NCBI GenBank assembly: GCA_018826545.1
Contig: JAHKAL010000026.1
Coordinates: forward strand, 1-27,198
From: Patescibacteria group bacterium
GTDB lineage: Bacteria; Patescibacteriota; Microgenomatia; UBA8517
Reading direction: 5' to 3'
DNA: 27,198 nucleotides
Below, piece after piece: positions 22,247-27,198 of this stretch. Below the pieces are notes generated by a model. The model had not been told where the DNA came from. It did no database searches and saw nothing but the letters and a program-made list of their open reading frames with translations. The stretch's first letter is position 1, and the number at the start of each line of letters is the position of its first letter. The translations under genes were made by a program, and so were the position numbers.

Positions 22247-23585
22247 TTTTTTTCTCCTTTACAAAAACTCTGAGTAAATTTCTTGATACATAAATTCCTG
22301 TAAAAAGACTAATTCCAATTCCTAAAGCTAGAGTTATTGCAAAACCTCTAACAGGTCCTGATGTATGAAGAAAACTCCAATCAAAAGGGTTAGCTAGAAT
22401 AAAAGCAGTTACAAGGGAGGCAATATTTGCATCTCTTATTGAATCCCAAGCTCTTCCAAACGAGATCTCTAAAGCATCTGCAGTATTTCTTCTTAATTTT
22501 TCCTCTTTATATCTTTCAAAGATCAAAATGTTACTGTCAACCGCCATACCAACTGAAAGAAGAAAACCTGCAATACCAGGAAGTGTTAAAACAACGGGAA
22601 TTAATTTATATAAAGACAAAGTCAAAACACCAAATACAATCAGTCCCAAATCCGCAATTATTCCCAACCAACCATAAGAAAGAACCATAAATATAAGTAC
22701 CATTAATATTCCTACAACTCCTGCCCTTATGCTTTTATTAACTGATTCAGTCCCCAAAATTGCCTCAACTGTTCTTTCCTCAACCAGATTAATAGAGATG
22801 GGAAGTGCACCTGCATTTAATTGCAAAGAGAGTTGTTTTGCTTGATCTAATGTAAAATCTCCTGATATAGCAGCTTGACCGCCTGAAATTATTTCTTGGA
22901 CAATAGGAGCAGAAACAACTTCGTTATCCAAAATTATTGCCAAAGGCTTCCCGATATTTTCTGAAGTAATTTTCTCAAATTTATCCCCTCCTTCTTTTGA
23001 AAACTGGAGTTGAATTACAGGTTTCCCACTTTTTTGTTCATCAAAACCTACCCTTGCACTTGATAAATCAGCCCCAGTTAAATCGGTTAACTTGAAAGAT
23101 GCAGATTCTGTAGATTGAGGTACTTCTGCAAAAATTAGTTGAGCAGTTTTCCCAATAATATCAACTGCTTCCTTTGTATCTTTGACACCGGGAAGTTCAA
23201 CAATGATTCTATTTTTCCCAGCAAAAGAAGATGTTTGAACAACTGGTTCGGAAACTCCAAACAAGTTAACTCTTCTTTCTATTACATCCCTTAGGGAATC
23301 TAGAGCGTTTTTAACATTATCTGGATTAATATTTGATGCATCTGCCTCAAAAACCAAATGACTTCCTCCAGCTAAGTCTAAACCTAAAAATAAATCAAAA
23401 CTTTTTTTTACTTCAAACTTCCCTATTTTAAAATTAATATCAGGCCTAATTAGATCTTTTTTTATATTTATTTTCCCTAACTTAATATTTAAAGGAATTC
23501 TGTTCGGTAAAGAAATAAAAGTTGCAATAATTGTTAAAAAAAGAATTAGTAATGTTTTTTTAACAGGAGTAGATATTTGAGGCAT
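22239..23585 (-). CDS. secD: Protein translocase subunit SecD
   Basis: 448 residues. N-terminal membrane segment at about 8-26. The SecD signature GLDLAGGSHLVFE (about 68-80) starts the large extracytoplasmic domain. A VELPGVKD block (about 152-159) follows, and five hydrophobic segments fill the C-terminal third, with the family motif VGMAVDSNILIFER. Functions with SecF in protein export. The ATG lies 3 bases after the stop of the winged-helix gene with no Shine-Dalgarno, so translation is coupled. Part of the DUF4446-DUF3048-winged-helix-secD-secF operon. Confidence 0.95.
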   Translation of the reverse strand: MPQISTPVKKTLLILFLTIIATFISLPNRIPLNIKLGKINIKKDLIRPDINFKIGKFEVKKSFDLFLGLDLAGGSHLVFEADASNINPDNVKNALDSLRDVIERRVNLFGVSEPVVQTSSFAGKNRIIVELPGVKDTKEAVDIIGKTAQLIFAEVPQSTESASFKLTDLTGADLSSARVGFDEQKSGKPVIQLQFSKEGGDKFEKITSENIGKPLAIILDNEVVSAPIVQEIISGGQAAISGDFTLDQAKQLSLQLNAGALPISINLVEERTVEAILGTESVNKSIRAGVVGILMVLIFMVLSYGWLGIIADLGLIVFGVLTLSLYKLIPVVLTLPGIAGFLLSVGMAVDSNILIFERYKEEKLRRNTADALEISFGRAWDSIRDANIASLVTAFILANPFDWSFLHTSGPVRGFAITLALGIGISLFTGIYVSRNLLRVFVKEKKND

Positions 23586-23588
23586 AAG

Positions 23589-24173
23589 CTAACCAATAAG
23601 TTCTTCCTCGTCACCAATTATCATTGTTCTACTAGTAGTTAAAATTCCCAAAAGAAATGGATCTCTTCTTTTTTTTCTAAAATCTAATTCGTCTTTACTC
23701 ATAACAGTATAATTTATTTCTTTTCCGCGTTTACTTTCTTCTTTCCTTATTAAGGAAGAAAGTTCAGGTAAGACAACTTCTCCAACAACTAAAATCTCCA
23801 CCTCATCATCTTTTCTCCTATTTTTACCTCTGGCAAATCTCCCTGAAAACATAACATAACCTACTTTTCCGATTTTATTTCTATTAGCAATAATTTCTGC
23901 ACCCAAACCAGTAGTTTTTGAAACTAAAGATAAAATATCTCCAAAAAAAGGATAATCTTCTCTAACCCAATAATAAACTCTATTAGCTCTTGGCTCTTTT
24001 TTGAGAATTCCCGCCTTTTCTAATCTATCAAGTTCGCGTCTTACCGCATTAATTTCTTCTCCCACTTCTCTTACAGCTCCTCTTACATGATATTTTTCAT
24101 TTAAGTTAGACAAGAAAAGTTCTAATACTTTTATTCGCACTTTCGAAGTAATGATGTCAGCTAAATTAGCCAT
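23589..24173 (-). CDS. Winged-helix protein with degenerate nucleotidyltransferase-like domain
   Basis: 194 residues. An N-terminal winged helix-turn-helix (about 1-70; the RRELDRLEKAGILKKE wing region is typical) is followed by a domain resembling the MNT/KNTase fold. At about 110-130 there is FSGRFARGKN, where active enzymes have GSxARG. DDEVEILVVG follows, where active enzymes have a DxD on the strand. The second metal Asp appears replaced (VEI), so catalysis is doubtful. This resembles a family of predicted transcription regulators common in CPR genomes. It sits 3 bases ahead of secD in the same operon and may regulate it. The regulatory role is inference. Confidence 0.8.
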   Translation of the reverse strand: MANLADIITSKVRIKVLELFLSNLNEKYHVRGAVREVGEEINAVRRELDRLEKAGILKKEPRANRVYYWVREDYPFFGDILSLVSKTTGLGAEIIANRNKIGKVGYVMFSGRFARGKNRRKDDEVEILVVGEVVLPELSSLIRKEESKRGKEINYTVMSKDELDFRKKRRDPFLLGILTTSRTMIIGDEEELIG

Positions 24174-24197
24174 ATATATTCCATTGGGGCAGGAAAA

Positions 24198-25403
24198 TTA
24201 ATATTCTATTTCGTTACCGGCAGGTACTATTTCTATCCAAGTTTGTCCTCTGACAAATGATATTTCTTTACCCTTAGCGTCAAAGAACTTTGTTCTTTCC
24301 TCCCTAGAATCTTTCTCCCAACTTCCTTTTACCACAATTCCATTCTGAAATACAAGTGCATTTCCCTCACCAATAGTTGTGTAATACAAATGCATATTTC
24401 TATCAACCGAACTTTTCTCTTTTGCAAAAAGTATTACAACATTTTTGGCAGCAAATTGTTGTTTATATTCCAAATCTATATGCTCTTTTCCTCCGTTAAA
24501 CCTTAGATACTGATTATTAGCAGAGTCATATTTCCAATTTACATCATAATCAGTTTTATTATCCCAAAACTTAAACGAAATATCAGAAGCTACAGGAGTC
24601 TCAGGTTTATCATCAATAAAATTCCATTCAACAAAGCTTGCGTCCCAAGCTTTTCCTTTTTCATTCTTTGCACCAAATCCCCGCTTTTCGGCTTGAGCAA
24701 ATGCAGCATCCAGTGAAGCCACCATAGTGTGTTCCGTTGCAACCTCTTTTCCCAATCTCTCATAATTTCTCCAAAATACTGGAAAACCTGAATCATAGGT
24801 TGTATCAAAATCATTTCCTTTAGGAACTCTCCAACCTAGGGTTTCCAATAGTTCCAATGCTCTTACTTGCTTAGCCGTATCTCCTAATCCAGAATAATCG
24901 TTAGCTCCTCCCACATGCATAAAAATTGGTTTATCTCCATATTCTGAAGCATAATCAATAAAATAAACTCTTGCTGACCTGACCGGAGCAATTTTAACTT
25001 CTTCAGCTGAAACACCACAATAAAAAATTCCTAAAAATCTAGTAATTCCACCTTCTGCAACAATTTCATAAATTACATCAGCTTTTAAAAGACCAGATGG
25101 AGGCCTGGAATCCGCATGATTTTCAATCATTGCAGCAATCGGACGTCTCTCTTCCCATATATACTTCTCTTCCTTTGTAAATTTAAGTCCATTAATAGGA
25201 CAAACTTCAGTCTTTGGGGCTGACAGATCTATTCTTGATCTTATTCCGTCACCAGATCCTGCTGTTGCAGCATCATCCTTTTTGATAAAACTAAAAATCG
25301 CTAAAGAGATTCCTGTTACTAAAAGATAAATCCCAACAAACCCAATAACTTTCATAAATTTTTTGGAAGTAATGAAATTTACAAATTTTGATTTTTTGTC
25401 CAT
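24198..25403 (-). CDS. DUF3048 (YerB-like) membrane-anchored protein
   Basis: 401 residues. One N-terminal membrane segment (about 17-38) and a Ser/Gly/Asp linker precede the extracytoplasmic domain, which begins with CPINGLKF at about 68. Diagnostic family blocks are RRPIAAMIENH (about 85-95), SRPPSGLLKADVIYE and VAEGGITRFLGIF (about 111-124). VRSARVYFIDYA and FMHVGGAND follow. The domain matches DUF3048 as found in Bacillus YerB. Function unknown; other members are lipoproteins at the cell surface. Its position in the secDF operon suggests it is an abundant envelope protein. It follows DUF4446 after 12 bases without a Shine-Dalgarno sequence. Confidence 0.9.
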   Translation of the reverse strand: MDKKSKFVNFITSKKFMKVIGFVGIYLLVTGISLAIFSFIKKDDAATAGSGDGIRSRIDLSAPKTEVCPINGLKFTKEEKYIWEERRPIAAMIENHADSRPPSGLLKADVIYEIVAEGGITRFLGIFYCGVSAEEVKIAPVRSARVYFIDYASEYGDKPIFMHVGGANDYSGLGDTAKQVRALELLETLGWRVPKGNDFDTTYDSGFPVFWRNYERLGKEVATEHTMVASLDAAFAQAEKRGFGAKNEKGKAWDASFVEWNFIDDKPETPVASDISFKFWDNKTDYDVNWKYDSANNQYLRFNGGKEHIDLEYKQQFAAKNVVILFAKEKSSVDRNMHLYYTTIGEGNALVFQNGIVVKGSWEKDSREERTKFFDAKGKEISFVRGQTWIEIVPAGNEIEY

Positions 25404-25415
25404 AGAATAATAATA

Positions 25416-25871
25416 CTAACTTTTGTGGGCTTTTAACAATGCCTTTTTTTCTTCACCTGATAGTTCGAACTCACTTTTGCCATTTTTAATAGCTTTTGCA
25501 TATACCCTAGTCCTATCTCTTGTATGAAGTGTTGTAATAATTGCTCCATTTTCTTTTCCATCAAGAAGCGCAAAACAAAAACTATGGTCTCCTCCAGTTT
25601 CTTTAAAAGGGTTAAATCTTATTAAAGACATTTTTTGTACATGTCCTAAATCCAAATCTTTTATATTTTGAATTTCTTTTTTAATTTCTTGAATTTCAGA
25701 TTGATTTTTAGTTTCAGCAGCAAGAACTTTATCTAGAGTTTTTCTAATATCAGGTTCTTTTATTCCTTTTGATAATTTCCTGAAAAAAGAAAATATGATA
25801 AATACAAAAACACTTAATATTAAAGTCCAAACACCAACAACTATTAAAATAATTAATTGAATATTAAACAT
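25416..25871 (-). CDS. DUF4446 family membrane protein
   Basis: 151 residues. Single N-terminal membrane segment (about 5-30), a charged coiled coil (about 36-72) and the conserved DUF4446 core: RFNPFKETGGDHSFCFALLD (85-104), then a TTLHTRDRTRVYAK segment (about 113-126) and a C-terminal LSGEEKKAL helix. The match is strong. The function of the family is unknown; Firmicutes members sit beside Spo0J/ParB-type genes, not the case here. It is the first gene of the operon that ends with secDF, with a promoter and a short 5' leader carrying AGGA. Confidence 0.92.
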   Translation of the reverse strand: MFNIQLIILIVVGVWTLILSVFVFIIFSFFRKLSKGIKEPDIRKTLDKVLAAETKNQSEIQEIKKEIQNIKDLDLGHVQKMSLIRFNPFKETGGDHSFCFALLDGKENGAIITTLHTRDRTRVYAKAIKNGKSEFELSGEEKKALLKAHKS

Positions 25872-25896
25872 TTATATTTTTTCCTAAACTCTGTCA

Positions 25897-25924
25897 TTTT
25901 TACATTTAGATATAATAGTGTCAA
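25897..25924 (-). promoter_or_regulatory. Promoter of the DUF4446-secDF operon
   Basis: On the minus strand TTGACA (25924-25919), a 16-base spacer and TAAAAA (25902-25897) predict a start near 25890 and a leader of about 19 bases containing AGGA 11 bases before the ATG at 25871. Unlike most first genes here, this one keeps a short leader. Confidence 0.55.
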
Positions 25925-25933
25925 GAAAATTAT

Positions 25934-25962
25934 TTGATAATTTTGGAAATAAAATCAATAAT
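25934..25962 (+). promoter_or_regulatory. Leaderless promoter of the 93-residue gene
   Basis: TTGATA (25934-25939), a 17-base spacer and AATAAT (25957-25962), 8 bases before the ATG at 25971. An additional TATAAT at 25911-25916 without a good -35 is also present. Confidence 0.6.
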
Positions 25963-25970
25963 AGAAAAGG

Positions 25971-26252
25971 ATGTCGAAAAAAAGAACGAGAAAACAAAAA
26001 CAAAATACGAAATATACATTTGCTTATAAAATAATAAATGAAGCTAAAAATTTCAATTTTGAGCCCACTGTCAAGGGGCAAATTAAAAATACTATTAAAG
26101 GCACTTCTAAGGGTATTGGATTACGAAAAAACGCCGAGCCTAAGGCAAAAGACAGCTATCAAGGCTATATCAGAAAGGACATAAGAAAAAGTCTTATAAT
26201 AGTTAGCCTCATCTTAGCTTTAGAAGTAGTGATATACTTGGCTTGGCTCTAA
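25971..26252 (+). CDS. Small tail-anchored basic membrane protein
   Basis: 93 residues. The first 70 are Lys/Arg-rich and hydrophilic. A single hydrophobic segment (about 74-93) forms the extreme C-terminus, so it is a tail-anchored protein with its basic part in the cytoplasm. I do not recognise the family. A basic membrane-bound tail of this kind could contact nucleic acid or the ribosome near the membrane, but that is speculation. The good leaderless promoter supports it being real; the overlapping minus-strand frame is a shadow. A hairpin around its stop codon (about 26244-26262) separates it from DUF5679. Confidence 0.7.
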   Translation: MSKKRTRKQKQNTKYTFAYKIINEAKNFNFEPTVKGQIKNTIKGTSKGIGLRKNAEPKAKDSYQGYIRKDIRKSLIIVSLILALEVVIYLAWL

Positions 26253-26265
26253 AACTAGAGGCCAA

Positions 26266-26285
26266 AGAACTTAAAAAATAGTTCT
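26266..26285 (+). promoter_or_regulatory. Hairpin in the leader of the DUF5679 gene
   Basis: AGAACT, an 8-base A-rich loop and AGTTCT form a 6-base-pair stem 27 bases before the ATG. No T tract follows, so it is a leader structure rather than a terminator. Confidence 0.35.
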
Positions 26286-26312
26286 GCCCTAATTGAAGGG
26301 AGGTGAAGACAT

Positions 26313-26450
26313 ATGATGTACTGTGTAAAATGCCGCGCAAAGAGAGAAGGTAAAGAACATCAAGACGTAGTAATGAAGAACGGCAAGAAAGCCGTAAAAG
26401 CAGTTTGTGATGTTTGTGGCACAACAATGTTTAAAATCGGAGGAAGATAA
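26313..26450 (+). CDS. DUF5679 zinc-ribbon microprotein
   Basis: 45 residues, read directly from the sequence: begins MMYCVKCRAKRE and ends CDVCGTTMFKIGGR. Two CxxC knuckles (residues 4-7 and 32-35) form a compact zinc ribbon. This matches DUF5679, a family with YCVKC...CPVCGTKMF-type sequences that is widespread in CPR and some Chloroflexi. Function unknown, perhaps a ribosome- or RNA-associated zinc protein. A very strong Shine-Dalgarno, AAGGGAGGTGA (26296-26306), lies before the first ATG and favours it over the second ATG at 26316. A terminator follows. Expression is predicted to be high. Confidence 0.88.
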   Translation: MMYCVKCRAKREGKEHQDVVMKNGKKAVKAVCDVCGTTMFKIGGR

Positions 26451-26472
26451 AAACCGATTTGAATCATTAAAC

Positions 26473-26512
26473 ACAAAAGGGTTTTCCCGTACATCGGGAC
26501 CCTTTTGTTTTC
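26473..26512 (+). terminator. Rho-independent terminator after DUF5679
   Basis: ACAAAAGGG (26473-26481) pairs with CCCTTTTGT (26500-26508), with an inner TCCCG/CGGGA stem, followed by a T run. Read on the minus strand the same hairpin is followed by GTGTTT, so it could also terminate dtd transcripts. Confidence 0.82.
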
Positions 26513-26551
26513 TAAGCAAATCTTTTAATGAAGGAAAAGGAAATATACTGA

Positions 26552-26998
26552 TTAATTAGAATTAATAATTATTGTGACAGGTCCATCTAAAACTGAAGTA
26601 ATTTCCATATAATTTCCAAAACTACCTTTCTCTACCTTTATTCCAGTACTTTTAAGTTTTTCTAAAAAATAGTTATATAATTCTTCCGCCTTTTGAGGTT
26701 CCTCTGCATTAATGAAAGAAGGTCTATTTTGCCCCTTAGTCTCTCCATACAAAGTAAATTGTGATACTACTAATACCTCTCCTTTTACATCCTTAATAGA
26801 TAAATTCATTTTCCCTTTCTTATCAGACATTATTCTTAATTTAGATATTTTCTCACTCAGATAATCTACTTCCTTTTTAGAATCTCCTTTTTTAATCCCC
26901 AGAAGAATTAAAAGACCATTATTAATTTGACCAACAACTTTTTTCTGGTTTATATCTAAAACTCTAGCTTCTTTAACTCTTTGAACAATTACTCTCAT
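26552..26998 (-). CDS. dtd: D-aminoacyl-tRNA deacylase
   Basis: 148 residues, the normal DTD length. It begins MRVIVQRVKEA, contains GLLILLGI (about 28-35) and has the active-site block SQFTLYG (about 78-84). The NRPSF segment (91-95) follows, and near the C-terminus the Gly-cisPro motif appears as LDGPVTI, where most bacterial enzymes have NDGPVTL. It hydrolyses D-amino acids, and glycine mischarged on tRNA-Ala, off tRNAs. Together with the synthetases and CCA enzyme it makes a local tRNA theme, though the genes are not one operon. Start context is not decisive: several TATA-like hexamers crowd the ATG and I cannot choose one. Confidence 0.93.
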   Translation of the reverse strand: MRVIVQRVKEARVLDINQKKVVGQINNGLLILLGIKKGDSKKEVDYLSEKISKLRIMSDKKGKMNLSIKDVKGEVLVVSQFTLYGETKGQNRPSFINAEEPQKAEELYNYFLEKLKSTGIKVEKGSFGNYMEITSVLDGPVTIIINSN

Positions 26999-27012
26999 AA
27001 TATATATTGCAC

Positions 27013-27040
27013 TTGGAATTTGTCTAAAGTCTAATATAAT
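27013..27040 (+). promoter_or_regulatory. Promoter of the pyrH-like gene, supporting a leaderless GTG start
   Basis: TTGGAA (27013-27018), a 16-base spacer and TATAAT (27035-27040) precede GTG at 27048 by 7 bases, so transcription should begin at the start codon. Confidence 0.7.
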
Positions 27041-27047
27041 ACAGAAA

Positions 27048-27164
27048 GTGACTCAAAGAAAGTTAAAATATAAAAGAGTTCTTCTAAAAATCACTGGGGA
27101 CTTATTTGGAAATCAAAAAGGGAAAGGAATTAGGAATGTCGAAAGGAGTGCCTTTTATCAATAG
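27048..27164 (+). pseudogene. pyrH: 5' part of a uridylate kinase-like gene, interrupted
   Basis: From the GTG the frame reads VTQRKLKYKRVLLKITGDLF, then GNQKGKGI. This corresponds closely to the start of PyrH (UMP kinase), up to the conserved Gly-Ile of the GxGI segment. After residue 28 similarity stops, and an in-frame TAG follows at 27162-27164. None of the three forward frames after 27131 resumes PyrH-like sequence, so a simple one-base frameshift does not explain it. Options are an inserted intron or mobile element, a true pseudogene or an assembly join. An intein is ruled out by the stop codon. The rest lies outside the window. Confidence 0.5.
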
Positions 27165-27198
27165 AAGAGAGGCACGAATGCTCCCGGCAATGTATTCG
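27136..27198 (+). CDS. Open reading frame running off the right edge (unknown)
   Basis: An ATG at 27136 opens a frame that stays open to the window end (21 codons: MSKGVPFINRREARM, then LPAMYS). AAGGG and AAAGGA precede it, weak ribosome-binding candidates at a somewhat long distance. It starts inside the interrupted pyrH-like region and could be the protein of the inserted element. It is too short to classify and may be chance. GTGCCT (27149-27154) and AGGCAC (27170-27175) can also pair as a stem here. Confidence 0.25.
   Translation, partial: MSKGVPFINRREARMLPAMYS

Noticed and set aside
26209..26519. Minus-strand open frames over the DUF5679 gene
   Set aside because: They are antisense to a short gene with an excellent Shine-Dalgarno, two CxxC knuckles and its own terminator.
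27041..27198. Structured RNA such as tmRNA or RNase P RNA at the right edge
   Set aside because: The first 84 bases translate cleanly into a PyrH-like N-terminus from a promoter-supported GTG, and no tmRNA or RNase P signature is visible.

Overview
AT-rich chromosomal window that most likely comes from a Candidate Phyla Radiation (Patescibacteria) genome, probably Microgenomates-like. The assignment is inferred from gene content and style: very short spacers, a compact archaeal-type AspRS, DUF5679, DUF4446 and DUF3048 proteins, a winged-helix/degenerate nucleotidyltransferase protein next to secDF, and many small lineage-type hypotheticals. UGA is used as a normal stop (for example at the end of the type IIG gene), so the Gracilibacteria UGA-Gly code does not apply.

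Layout. 1-1942 (minus): an operon of a PD-(D/E)XK nuclease, the MltG murein transglycosylase and the start of a response regulator. 2016-8777 (minus): a defence-like accessory block. It holds a three-gene operon (type IIG restriction-methylase, OLD-family ATPase/TOPRIM nuclease, DUF2130 coiled-coil nuclease-like protein), a small possibly MazF/PemK-like protein and a membrane-anchored HEPN-like protein. The block ends at the 3' end of a tRNA-Gln(CUG) gene. 8972-9745 (plus): an RRM/RGG RNA-binding protein behind a long structured leader, then a small zinc-ribbon protein. 9754-10727: a divergent pair, DUF4258 and hypoxanthine phosphoribosyltransferase. 10769-13441 (minus): gltX, an exported or membrane-anchored protein and a small acidic protein. 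13503-14552 (plus): a membrane-anchored protein of unknown function. 14553-16781 (minus): aspS and a D,D-carboxypeptidase. 16811-16963: a strong promoter and terminator framing a candidate small RNA. 17004-20337: a Cys-rich small protein, recJ (minus) and the CCA-adding enzyme (plus). 20381-21352: a phosphoribosyltransferase-like protein. 21341-25871 (minus): DUF4446, DUF3048, winged helix, secD, secF. 25971-26450 (plus): a tail-anchored small protein and DUF5679. 26552-26998 (minus): dtd. 27048 to the end: a pyrH-like start that is interrupted.

How the parts fit. The housekeeping genes cover tRNA charging and quality control (GluRS, archaeal-type AspRS, CCA-adding enzyme, DTD, tRNA-Gln with a U1-A72 pair). 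This is consistent with indirect, amidotransferase-dependent Gln and Asn charging. They also cover cell wall turnover (MltG, D,D-carboxypeptidase) and secretion (SecDF). The most striking genome-wide style is that nearly every first gene of a transcription unit has a sigma70-like -10 hexamer 5-9 bases before its start codon, so most such mRNAs should be leaderless. Only a few genes (the RRM protein, DUF5679, secF) carry strong Shine-Dalgarno sequences. The best candidates for new biology are the type IIG/OLD/DUF2130 operon with its neighbouring HEPN and MazF-like genes, the candidate small RNA whose -35 box is shared with aspS, and the interrupted pyrH at the right edge. There is no gene-free stretch longer than about 300 bases, and no CRISPR array or insertion sequence was seen.
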